The notes below the pieces were generated by a model, which was not told the origin of the DNA, searched no databases, and saw only the letters and a list, made by a program, of their open reading frames with translations. A DNA stretch of 9,911 nt from Candidatus Bathyarchaeota archaeon. GTDB lineage: Archaea; Thermoproteota; Bathyarchaeia; 40CM-2-53-6; FEN-987. The position numbers were made by a program, and so were the translations under genes. Positions 1 to 6,041 of this stretch are shown here, piece after piece. How positions within the stretch are numbered: the stretch's first letter is position 1; each line of letters starts with the position of its first letter. The stretch is from the NCBI GenBank assembly GCA_003152955.1, contig PMBQ01000397.1:1-9911 (forward strand). The letters are read 5' to 3'.

Positions 1-496
1 CCAGTTTCATCTGTTCAAAGCCAAGAGCTCTGGACAAGTGGTCCTCTGTTCCAGGCAGCGAAGTGCAGAATTCTGCCACTCCCTTCTTTGCATGAACTCG
101 TTTTCTATTGAAGAATGTATCCAAACAATTTAGTTTGTAAAGCCTCGGAACGTAAAAGGTGTCATCCCACCCTAGACCTTTCGAGATGTGCAATGTCGGA
201 TTATCAATGGCTACCAGTGCTCGTAAAGCAGCGGCAAAGGATCCTAGCCACAAAACGGCAAAAAGCGATATAGAGATCCAAAAGACAATTCCTAGGGTTG
301 GTATCGTTCCACTTCGTTGAAAGAGTGCCTCCAGGTGTTTTCTAATCAAGCCGAGGTTGGTTAATGGGAATAGCAGAATTACCAGAAGAGCTCCGACTTT
401 CGTATCAACCGCACGAATGATCCCCTGCAAATCTGTGATGGACTGGTATTGGAATTCAACTACCTTGTCGAACTTCAACTGATCAGGCGTCACCAT
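1..496 (-). CDS. pycTM: Pycsar-type two-helix membrane effector (3' end outside window)
   Basis: Seen: an open frame from ATG at 496 to the window edge, 165 codons without a stop. It starts 18 nt after the stop of the upstream cyclase, with GGGGA about 8 nt before the ATG. Residues 28-38 read RAVDTKVGALL, followed by a hydrophobic helix (about 34-51) and a second one (about 68-90). The remainder is soluble and continues out of the window. Known: Pycsar TM effectors begin with a similar 'raaDtKag' segment running into the first helix, and are thought to damage the inner membrane when the partner cyclase makes cCMP or cUMP on phage infection. Inferred: it is the effector of the adjacent cyclases, by position and motif. 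Identity rests on the pattern and the operon; the C-terminal part is missing, so an extra domain cannot be excluded. Confidence 0.75.
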   Translation of the reverse strand, partial: MVTPDQLKFDKVVEFQYQSITDLQGIIRAVDTKVGALLVILLFPLTNLGLIRKHLEALFQRSGTIPTLGIVFWISISLFAVLWLGSFAAALRALVAIDNPTLHISKGLGWDDTFYVPRLYKLNCLDTFFNRKRVHAKKGVAEFCTSLPGTEDHLSRALGFEQMKL

Positions 497-514
497 GTTA
501 TCTTCCCCATCGTC

Positions 515-1363
515 TTAGCCGTTCCGGCTTTTCAGCCACTCACTCATTTCAATATTCACAATGTACCCGTGATAACATCCTCGGGTGCTGTTCCATTCAA
601 GAAGAGCCTTGTTATGGTCGTTAAGGTTGTAATGGAAGAGTTCTGATACCATCATCCTTTTGTCGAGAAGATCACGCCTCCCATATGAAGAGAGCGTCGA
701 TGCTTCTGCTACCATCTTACCTAGCCAGACCACTTCATTAATACTGCTTCCTTTGTATCCCGCCTTCAAGAAGAGGGCTGATCCGTAGGTTAACCCCATT
801 CCAACTACAATTTGTGAGATACCATTCTTCGTGTAATAGTAATTCAAGATATCAATGAGAGAAGATGCCCTTGCAGCTGTGCTAAACAGCCGATTGACGT
901 CCTTTTGATAGGGAGTGTCAAATACTCCCCAAACAGCATCACCTTCAATATAGATCTCACTCACATTGAGGTCTCCTGTCAATACAGCAACTAGTTCGGA
1001 AATGTAGCTTCGATATAGCTTTGCCAAGGTTGGCCGCTTATGCTTCTCAGCGAGGTCACTGGACCCTCTGATATCTACATAGATCGCGGACGCTTTCACA
1101 TTAAACCCGTTCGAGAACGTAAGCTGTGTCCGAGCAGGTATCGAATCCTTTTCTTCGTAGGAGCTATCCTCGGAAGCAAGAATCTCCTTTATTCGGACGA
1201 CGCTGTCGAGATGGTTGAACTCTGAGAAGGATGCTTCCAAGGTCTTATCCTTTAATTCATTGTTACGACATCCAATAGGCTCAAGCTTAGCGCTGATCCC
1301 TGACCTAGCACATACTCTTCCCTTTGAATCGGACATAACCCGCGATGAATCAATTCTCCGCAT
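515..1363 (-). CDS. pycC: PycC-like class III nucleotide cyclase (Pycsar signal synthase)
   Basis: 282 residues. The cyclase homology domain starts near residue 88. Strand one is ASAIYVDIRGSS with metal-binding Asp97; the second metal Asp is D142 in EIYIEGDAVWGVFDTP; the dimer-arm segment is INEVVWLGKMVAEASTLSSYG (207-227, first 20 shown as family-like VVWLG). Residues 'LLEWN' and 'CYHGYIVN' near the C-terminus also resemble the PycC family as I remember it. Known: PycC enzymes make cCMP or cUMP as an antiphage alarm signal. Odd: at the position where class III cyclases carry Asn in 'VNxA' this protein has Ala219, and the Arg/Lys four residues on is Thr223. About 85 residues precede the domain. 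The ATG overlaps the end of the upstream cyclase by 14 nt and has only a weak AGG before it, so translational coupling is likely. Met10 is an alternative start. Confidence 0.88.
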   Translation of the reverse strand: MRRIDSSRVMSDSKGRVCARSGISAKLEPIGCRNNELKDKTLEASFSEFNHLDSVVRIKEILASEDSSYEEKDSIPARTQLTFSNGFNVKASAIYVDIRGSSDLAEKHKRPTLAKLYRSYISELVAVLTGDLNVSEIYIEGDAVWGVFDTPYQKDVNRLFSTAARASSLIDILNYYYTKNGISQIVVGMGLTYGSALFLKAGYKGSSINEVVWLGKMVAEASTLSSYGRRDLLDKRMMVSELFHYNLNDHNKALLEWNSTRGCYHGYIVNIEMSEWLKSRNG

Positions 1364-2111
1364 GACCTAGCAAATATGCATCGAGGTCTTTTACCTTGCG
1401 GGGCTGAAATCTGATTCGGCCTCGTTCCGACGTAGGCCAGATATGTTCTAAGAATGAATGTACAAGAATTTGATTCCTTTCTTTCGATAGCTCGGCTGCG
1501 AAATATACACACTCCCCTACCACTTTGACATCGGTGTTAGGTGGCAACCCGAACCTTGTGACTATTGCGCTGCTGAATGCCAATCCAATTCCAATCTCCA
1601 ATGGAGGTAGTTGGTATCTAGCGGAGAGCGCGGGATTAACAACTATTTTCAGGGCCTCCAGACAATTCACTGCAGCATCATGAGCGCAGTAAACAATCTG
1701 ATCCCGTTTGTCCTTTTCTTTCGGCACTTGAAAGAGTGCCAAAGCACCATCTCCTAAATATTCGGTCACGATTCCATGCTCATCCTGTATTACTTTTGCC
1801 ATCGCCGGCAGCAGTGCTGAGACTTCATAGTATACTCGCTGCATTTGGCTAACTTTTGCTACCTTCGTGCTGATAGCCTGGCGCAGATGCTTGGTGGAAT
1901 CTCTCATATCCACCACTAATGCAATAAAGTCGTCCGAGGAATAGTCATTGTCGCCCAAGTACGGGTGACCGGGGATCTTGGTTTCGGCCATCTCCTTGAT
2001 TGATTTCGCAAGTCGACGCATTCCAAGGGTCGATGACCACAGTTCTTCGCATCGGTCCAATGATGAATCAACAATGCTCGTGAGGTCAGATTGTTGTTGG
2101 GCGCTCAGCAT
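1350..2111 (-). CDS. Second class III nucleotide cyclase of the Pycsar-like operon
   Basis: 253 residues, first gene of the three-gene operon. After about 60 helical residues comes the cyclase domain: FIALVVDMRDST with Asp68, ITEYLGDGALALF-like segment with Asp121 (sequence VTEYLGDGALALF), IGIGLAFSSAIVTRFG (173-188), and VVGECVYFAAELSK (197-210). Both metal-binding Asp residues are present. The residue four before Asp121 is Glu117, where purine cyclases have Lys (adenylate) or Glu (guanylate). The canonical Asn and Arg of 'VNxAxR' are Tyr203 and Glu207, so the standard transition-state pair is missing. The tail RGRIRFQPRKVKDLDAYLL looks like the usual post-domain strand. GGAG sits only 2 nt before the ATG at 2111, closer than ideal; no better in-frame ATG lies upstream. 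Its partner gene overlaps its stop. Inferred: a subunit acting with the downstream PycC-like enzyme; independent catalysis of another nucleotide is equally possible. Confidence 0.85.
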   Translation of the reverse strand: MLSAQQQSDLTSIVDSSLDRCEELWSSTLGMRRLAKSIKEMAETKIPGHPYLGDNDYSSDDFIALVVDMRDSTKHLRQAISTKVAKVSQMQRVYYEVSALLPAMAKVIQDEHGIVTEYLGDGALALFQVPKEKDKRDQIVYCAHDAAVNCLEALKIVVNPALSARYQLPPLEIGIGLAFSSAIVTRFGLPPNTDVKVVGECVYFAAELSKERNQILVHSFLEHIWPTSERGRIRFQPRKVKDLDAYLLGHAEN

Positions 2112-2181
2112 TCTCCAACAGCTTTCAATGCAGTCATTGTCCCTACAACTTGGGAATTCGCCGCGGAGGTCTAGGGTTCTA

Positions 2182-2221
2182 GTCCAATTGCTTAGGTATC
2201 CCTCCTGTCCTCAATTTGGAC
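2182..2221. repeat. Imperfect inverted repeat in the cyclase-operon leader
   Basis: GTCCAATTG (2182-2190) and CAATTTGGAC (2212-2221) are inverted copies differing by one extra base, separated by 21 nt. They lie 71-110 nt upstream of the first cyclase ATG. They could form a leader hairpin or a dyad operator; no function is demonstrable from sequence. Confidence 0.3.
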
Positions 2222-2304
2222 AAGATTGCATTCATCCCAACGTCAAGATCAGCACATGAAGGTTAATTTCCTGGCGTGCAATGCCTGTATCATCATTGGA
2301 GTTG

Positions 2305-2352
2305 GTTATACTTTAGTAATCGTTGCATTGAGGGGTGTTCGCGGAAATGCAA
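2305..2352 (-). promoter_or_regulatory. Candidate promoter and operator of the cyclase operon
   Basis: On the minus strand a TATAAC -10 element (2305-2310) is preceded 12 nt upstream by AATGCAA, which is the second arm of the inverted repeat TTGCATT-N16-AATGCAA (2323-2352). There is no good -35 hexamer; the repeat arm covers the place where it would sit, as expected for an activator- or repressor-controlled promoter. A third copy of the 7-mer lies at 2226-2232 in the leader. The start site would be near 2298, leaving a leader of about 187 nt before the first cyclase. Confidence 0.35.
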
Positions 2353-2393
2353 TGACAAGCTGACCATAATCTACCGGCTTGGATGTAAACCGG

Positions 2394-2903
2394 TTACCTG
2401 AGTCTTAGTCTGCCATACACATTGACCAACAGCTGCGGCTTGCGTAGGTCTTCACCGATGAATTGATGGACAGTGCCACATTCAAGACATCGTAAAGAAG
2501 ATCCTGATTTGAGCGGCGCTAAACTTTGGGCTATGAGCTTGCTGCACTTGGGGCGGTTGATGGCAACTGTTGTTGGAGGAATCTGTGACCTCAATTTGAA
2601 CCACCAAGGATTGATTGCCCGCGTCCTACGGAGGAATCTATCAGCATCCTCAACGGAGAATTGGTTGGGTCAATCATCTCTATTCCCAAAGGTGTCAATC
2701 ATGTTTAGTAGGCGTTCGTCACCACAATCCTTGACACATTTTCGACAGCATGGCAGAGTTTCCCACCTGTCAAGAGATTTTTTCATAAAGACAACACCAT
2801 AGCCGCTAGGATTCCACTCTACAATGTTGCTACAATGGGTGCATTTCTCACCACACCAAGCCCACGCCCCGATCACTATTGCAGAATTAGTCTCGTTCCA
2901 CAT
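2394..2903 (-). pseudogene. Two-zinc-ribbon protein gene interrupted by an in-frame TGA
   Basis: A frame of 170 codons runs from ATG at 2903 to TAA at 2394 with a single in-frame TGA at 2672-2670 (codon 78). The first part (77 residues) has C17, C21-x2-C24 and C52/C53-x2-C56, a zinc ribbon with the segment WNPSGYGVVF between the Cys pairs. After the TGA the frame stays open and protein-like (FSVEDADRFLRRTRAINPWW...) and ends with a second ribbon whose last pair is C139-x2-C142. The first pair reads R117-P-K-C120; its Arg codon is CGC, one base from the Cys codon TGC. The TGA is one base from TGG (Trp). AAGGAG lies 10 nt before the ATG, and the -10-like TAGAAT at 2943-2938 (minus) is about 35 nt upstream. 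Read as one decayed gene; alternatively two genes, the second beginning at TTG 2594. Function unknown; not homologous to anything I can name. Confidence 0.5.
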
Positions 2904-2960
2904 ATCATGTGTGCTCCTTTCACTCAGGTAAGGATTGATTCTAGCTGTCTCGAGGCTGCA

Positions 2961-3164
2961 CTACTCTGAAGGTGCTCGGAATGGCAAAACAATACAGCCC
3001 ATCCTCATTGAAGAATGGGCGATGCCGGAAGCCTTGCAGACAGTGCAATACTTGAAGAGATTGAAACAATTCGGGTCATTGCTCGAGCGCAACATTAATG
3101 TGCGTGACGGAGAAATTCTTCTTGCGTAGTAATTGTCGCAGTATGGGGCGGCCGCGGAAAACAA
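2961..3164 (-). other. Ambiguous small ORF region (gene-poor 2904-3365)
   Basis: Between the zinc-ribbon gene and the membrane-protein gene no convincing gene is seen. A minus frame (2961-3164, with an internal ATG giving 44 residues) contains C-x2-C (YCTVCK) and further Cys residues, so it could be another small zinc-binding protein, but its earliest start, a TTG, lies inside the U-tract of the terminator at 3158-3196 and no promoter is evident. The overlapping plus frame (2935-3129, TTG start) also looks moderately protein-like. Neither has a ribosome binding site. At most one can be real, and quite possibly neither. Confidence 0.2.
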
Positions 3165-3196
3165 AAAGCCCCTCCCTCAAATTCTGAGAAAGGGGC
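3158..3196 (-). terminator. Intrinsic terminator of the six-helix membrane protein gene
   Basis: Minus strand: GCCCCTTTCTCA, loop GAATT, TGAGGGAGGGGC, then TTTTTGTTTT. Twelve pairs form only if two G-U wobbles are counted; on the plus strand the same positions become C-A mismatches. So the hairpin is optimised for minus-strand transcription. It lies about 170 nt after the stop at 3366. Confidence 0.85.
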
Positions 3197-3365
3197 CAAC
3201 GCCAACACCCGAACGAGTCACCACAGATGCACTGTATTCAAAGTAACTTCCAGCACGACCAATTGCAATCGGAGGGAATCTCGGACAGCGCAGCTTGGAT
3301 ACGCCACAGAAACAATCCAATCAACATCCAGGCCATAGGATTCAATCCAGAGTCTTCGAGGCCCC

Positions 3366-4022
3366 CTATTTCACCGCGTTCTGCTTAAAGAGCATAGCCA
3401 GGGAAAATGTTGCTGCGGGCAAGGTGATAGCCCACAAGGAAGCAGGCCATATCAATGGATGATAGTAGTTCTGCAGGAGGAGAAAGGGTATGAGAAGTCC
3501 GTTTGCGATCATGAAGCGCCGCGCAGTTCGCTCAAGCCCTGGCCCTGTGAAAACAAACGCCGCAAACAGGGTTGCCAAACTCATGAAGCTGTACCCGAGG
3601 ATATCGACCGCATAGATAAATGAGTCAAAAGGAGTGAAGAGAAAGGGCCGAACACTCTCAACCTCACCCCGCATAAGATGAGGGGCCACATAGGTGAGTT
3701 GAACAAAATAGTTGATGCTGATCAGAGCAGCATAGATCGTCGCAAAGACGACTCCGGCATGACTCCAGATCCTTCTGTCTTCAGGGGCATAATAGTGAAC
3801 TGCTACCATAAGGGTCAAAAATGCCGGCCCGAGAAAGAACGAAGGTGTAAGAAGCACCACAAGACCCAGCACTGTGCTGGGACTTTCCGGACCGCCCTGA
3901 GATCCTAACCAACCGAACCATTCGGCAATCTGGCCAACGATGTAAATGAGGCTGAAGACTGAGGCGAGAAGTGCTGACAAAAAACCGATCTTGCGGACAG
4001 TCGGGGATATCCTGCTTTCCAT
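3366..4022 (-). CDS. Six-helix integral membrane protein of unknown function
   Basis: 218 residues, very hydrophobic. Likely membrane helices at about 11-30, 50-76, 86-110, 134-159, 169-187 and 192-212. The best conserved-looking parts are the loop HYYAPEDRRIWSHAG (76-90), RGEVESVRPFLFTPFDSF (118-135) and ERTARRFMIANG (164-175). AGGAG stands 6 nt before the ATG at 4022, a textbook ribosome binding site. The small acidic gene upstream ends 94 nt before it, so the two could share a transcript, and a strong terminator follows at 3158-3196. I do not recognise a characterised family; there are no transporter or enzyme motifs visible. It is probably a housekeeping or stress-type membrane protein carried in this region, but no role can be assigned. 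Confidence 0.88.
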   Translation of the reverse strand: MESRISPTVRKIGFLSALLASVFSLIYIVGQIAEWFGWLGSQGGPESPSTVLGLVVLLTPSFFLGPAFLTLMVAVHYYAPEDRRIWSHAGVVFATIYAALISINYFVQLTYVAPHLMRGEVESVRPFLFTPFDSFIYAVDILGYSFMSLATLFAAFVFTGPGLERTARRFMIANGLLIPFLLLQNYYHPLIWPASLWAITLPAATFSLAMLFKQNAVK

Positions 4023-4116
4023 AATATACTCCTGATCACTTGCTAATGGTGAGTCTTAGATTCATGCGTTGTGAAACACGCGAGTACCGAGTTGCCGATC
4101 GCAGGCATGCAGACAA

Positions 4117-4389
4117 TCATTCATCGCTCCCAAACAAAATATCGCTCAAATCTTCATTGGCATTTGTCAATCGTTCCTCAATTAAATCTAAACTGTCCCA
4201 CATGTCGAGCAATATCGCGATATCTGATTCCGAGAAACGCTCTTTATTATCCTTAATAAAACTCTTCAGCTGGGTCTTGCTGTTGCCGGCGTCTTCGGCG
4301 CAGAGTTCTATTGTTTGATTGATTCTCTCTGCCATGGCACGGGATTCGTGCCCAAGTTTGGTTTGTGACATGGTGGTAGCTATTAACAT
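4117..4389 (-). CDS. Small acidic helical protein, unknown function
   Basis: 90 residues from ATG 4389, or 84 from the second ATG at 4371 (MSQTKLGHES...), which I find the more natural protein start. Neither ATG has a Shine-Dalgarno sequence. The protein is rich in Glu, Asp and Leu with heptad-like helical stretches (AILLDMWDSLDLIEERL at 58-74) and no Cys pair, signal peptide or membrane segment. The length and acidity recall antitoxins, anti-repressors or small adaptor proteins, but no family is recognised and no toxin gene is adjacent. It follows a consensus promoter (4490-4518) and a terminator-like hairpin (4423-4459), so expression may depend on read-through of that hairpin. The membrane protein gene follows 94 nt after its stop. 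Confidence 0.6.
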   Translation of the reverse strand: MLIATTMSQTKLGHESRAMAERINQTIELCAEDAGNSKTQLKSFIKDNKERFSESDIAILLDMWDSLDLIEERLTNANEDLSDILFGSDE

Positions 4390-4422
4390 CGTGTCGAGAA
4401 AGAAGCGGGGTGGGCTACAGAA

Positions 4423-4459
4423 GGAAAAGAAAGGCCTTCTATTCGTATGAACAGAAGGC
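4423..4459 (-). terminator. Intrinsic terminator or attenuator hairpin ahead of the small acidic gene
   Basis: Minus strand: GCCTTCTGTTC, tetraloop ATAC, GAATAGAAGGC, then CTTTCTTTTCC. Eleven uninterrupted pairs including one G-U wobble that would be an A-C mismatch on the plus strand, so it acts on minus transcripts. The pyrimidine tail is T-rich but interrupted by C. It lies between a strong promoter and the 90-codon gene, only about 35-50 nt before the start codon. Confidence 0.7.
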
Positions 4460-4483
4460 GATCATCAAGGAGAACAGAAGTTC
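4423..4483 (-). ncRNA. Candidate short RNA or attenuated leader (unit A)
   Basis: The predicted transcript from the promoter at 4490-4518 to the hairpin at 4423-4459 is about 60 nt. CTTCTGTTC occurs twice in it (minus strand, 4480-4472 and 4457-4449), so an upstream copy could replace the 5' arm of the hairpin and pair with the 3' arm. A mini-ORF MIAFCSYE (4465-4439) ends inside the hairpin. These are features of a transcription attenuator, but a free-standing small RNA fits equally well. Confidence 0.35.
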
Positions 4484-4489
4484 ATTGAC

Positions 4490-4518
4490 AATATATGTCG
4501 CGGTTCAATTAATGTCAA
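4490..4518 (-). promoter_or_regulatory. Near-consensus sigma-70 promoter (unit A)
   Basis: Minus strand: TTGACA (4518-4513), 17-nt spacer, TATATT (4495-4490). The expected start is near 4483. The same stretch holds a weaker plus-strand promoter, TTGACA (4485-4490), 17-nt spacer, ATTAAT (4508-4513), so TTGACA and TGTCAA form an inverted pair and transcription could start in either direction. Confidence 0.65.
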
Positions 4519-4816
4519 AAAACTGATAGGACTGTTCCAAAAACCCAAGAAACAATCCAGAAACCCGGTTCCACCAGGCGTGGGTCCTCTTGTTACGGTC
4601 TATATCGAAGTAGAAGAAGCTCCTGAAACTCCTGTACGCGGTAGTGACGGAAGGAGCCATTGGGTAAATGAAACGGCCACGTATCGGCCGTTCCAAATTG
4701 TTAAGTGGGGCGATCAGGAAGAAATGGCAAGTGTTTCGGCTGAGAGTTTGGGGATCGCGGCAAGACTAGGAAGGCGGCCCGACAATGCTAGGGCTGCCCT
4801 TCGTGATCGATCCTAG
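4505..4816. other. Gene-poor stretch 4390-4894 with two overlapping doubtful ORFs
   Basis: Apart from the promoter and hairpin described separately, this 500-nt stretch holds no convincing gene. A plus frame (4580-4816, GTG start, 78 residues, TVYIEVEEAPETPVRG...) and a minus frame (4505-4696, TTG start, 63 residues, ...VSGLFLGFLEQSYQFF) cover each other. The aromatic-rich minus product is what the antisense of Glu codons gives, so the plus frame is slightly more credible, and a weak plus promoter lies at 4485-4513. The last codons of the minus frame are the -35 element of the minus promoter, which argues against it. Confidence 0.2.
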
Positions 4817-4894
4817 TGTTGGACCGTGAGCCCAAAAAACACAATATTGTGGAACAAGGGAGCAAGGTATTGGAAGCGGGCGCCCATGATCCAG

Positions 4895-5884
4895 TCACTT
4901 CGTCCACGCAGAAAACAAATCCTCAAATGTGAATATCCTCTTGCTCAACCATCCTCTCCCTTTCTGCAGACGCTCTTTCTTTATCGGCGGATTGAATACA
5001 AGGTGAGGTTCGCCAAGATACAGAAAGCTGTATTTGTCCTGGTTCCACGACCATGATTTGTGGAGCTCTTCAAGGAACTTCATATGCGCGTTCAGCCATG
5101 GCTTCTGGCGGAGTTTTTTCGTGACACCAAGTAATTGCTGCCAGTCGTCAACCACTTCAACATTCTCGATCGATGCCACATAGCTGATCCCAGTGCCAAT
5201 GCCGGGATGGGAATTGGCAATTGATTTCCCAAAATGAGGAGCGAAGTACTTAGCTTCGGGTAGACGACTGCTTCGCTCATATCTGCAACCGTAGAGTCTG
5301 GCCTTGAGGAAGAGGTTCAGTGTCTTTTCCTCGTTGATTTCCCGAGCATATATCTCTACAGAGTCCTGTTTCTTCAGCATGTGGTATTCCTCCAAATACT
5401 TCTTCAGATCGAGGGCGATCAACTTAGCCGGGGTCATTGGCCCTTTTGCCAAGCTCTGCAGTACTTCCCCTAACCGCCGCCAGCTTAGATACGACACATG
5501 TTTTAGACGTTTCTCCGCCAGCCCAGGTGCGTAGTTCGTCAGGAGAAGATACTTCGCTGCCTTGTATTTCTTGATCTGGTCCCTTGGATTGCCAGCAATT
5601 GTTTTAGCCTCTATTACATGATCTCCCCTCGTTGTCGAGATCACAATGTCCGCTCGGTCGCGTTCGTAGTTTGCTTCTAATGTCACTGATAGAATCCGCG
5701 CGTCAAGCCTAAACACCGATTCAAATCGTGAGGGAGTAAGGGCAATGAGATAACCCAGCATGGCGGTCAACCTTGTCTCGCGCAAGGCGCCACCAAAGGC
5801 TCCCATGAGACTCGACACTACTGCACCACCGCGATGTAGTGTTATCCTCTCAACCCCATCGTTCCTTCTCTCGTTCGTATGCAT
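4895..5884 (-). CDS. PD-(D/E)XK nuclease-fold protein, probable defence nuclease
   Basis: 329 residues. The core fits the PD-(D/E)XK superfamily: Glu36 in the helix ALRETRLTAMLGYL, Asp79 in the strand RADIVIST, then E92-A-K94 in HVIEAKTIAG, and Gln103 in the following helix (RDQIKKYKAAKYLLLTN). This order of E, D, ExK and Q is the family's catalytic layout, used to bind Mg2+ and cut DNA. The C-terminal half (about 170-329) is not recognised; it is Lys/Trp-rich near the end (KPWLNAHMKFLEELHKSWSW) and may recognise the target. No methyltransferase gene is adjacent, so a classical restriction-modification pair is not visible. No Shine-Dalgarno sequence precedes the ATG; a -10-like TAGAAT lies about 30 nt upstream. 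Nuclease fold is fairly certain, the defence role is inferred from the neighbourhood. Confidence 0.85.
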   Translation of the reverse strand: MHTNERRNDGVERITLHRGGAVVSSLMGAFGGALRETRLTAMLGYLIALTPSRFESVFRLDARILSVTLEANYERDRADIVISTTRGDHVIEAKTIAGNPRDQIKKYKAAKYLLLTNYAPGLAEKRLKHVSYLSWRRLGEVLQSLAKGPMTPAKLIALDLKKYLEEYHMLKKQDSVEIYAREINEEKTLNLFLKARLYGCRYERSSRLPEAKYFAPHFGKSIANSHPGIGTGISYVASIENVEVVDDWQQLLGVTKKLRQKPWLNAHMKFLEELHKSWSWNQDKYSFLYLGEPHLVFNPPIKKERLQKGRGWLSKRIFTFEDLFSAWTK

Positions 5885-5899
5885 TCTGATCAGTTTCTA

Positions 5900-5965
5900 T
5901 TAGGCATACATTCTACAGGGATGTCGGGCACCGTCGGATGTTACGTCGTGGCCGCCGGCGTCGAT
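5900..5965 (-). pseudogene. Possible remnant of a T9SS/FlgD-like sorting domain
   Basis: Positions 5946-5965 match 9886-9905 at 18 of 20 bases. At 9886-9905 this DNA encodes IDAGNHE of a genuine sorting domain; here the equivalent minus frame reads IDAGGHDVTSDGAR, then degenerates and stops at 5900. The motif 'DAGxHxVxxDG' is typical of such domains. No longer frame is attached upstream, where a stop precedes by four codons. It could be a decayed gene end, or a chance match in a GC-rich motif. Confidence 0.25.
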
Positions 5966-5989
5966 CTGACTGTGTTACCCGTTCTGTTT

Positions 5990-6007
5990 CACTTTCTGGC
6001 AAAAGTG
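5990..6007. repeat. Short hairpin downstream of the FlgO-like gene
   Basis: CACTTT and AAAGTG flank a 6-nt loop, 35-52 nt after the stop at 6042. There is no T-run on either strand, so it is not a standard intrinsic terminator, although it is the only structure seen between this gene and the nuclease gene. Confidence 0.25.
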
Positions 6008-6041
6008 GATAGGACTTAACATACCTATCTCATCGGCGGTC

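Noticed and set aside
1978..2259. Plus-strand ORF across the start of the first cyclase, and similar plus ORFs at 449-646, 1040-1225, 2473-2802 and 9562-9822
   Set aside because: They are antisense shadows of stronger minus-strand genes, with biased composition and no start signals.
2394..2594. Separate 66-residue gene starting at TTG 2594
   Set aside because: The same frame is open and protein-like for 25 more codons upstream, directly to the TGA that ends the first part, so a single interrupted gene explains it better; kept as an alternative.
2670..2700. TTGACA on the minus strand near 2698
   Set aside because: No -10 element at any usual spacing; it encodes IDT of the zinc-ribbon protein.
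3238..3336. 32-codon minus ORF beginning MAWMLIGLFLW in the 3' region of the membrane-protein gene
   Set aside because: No ribosome binding site or promoter, and it lies between a gene and its terminator; most likely untranslated tail.
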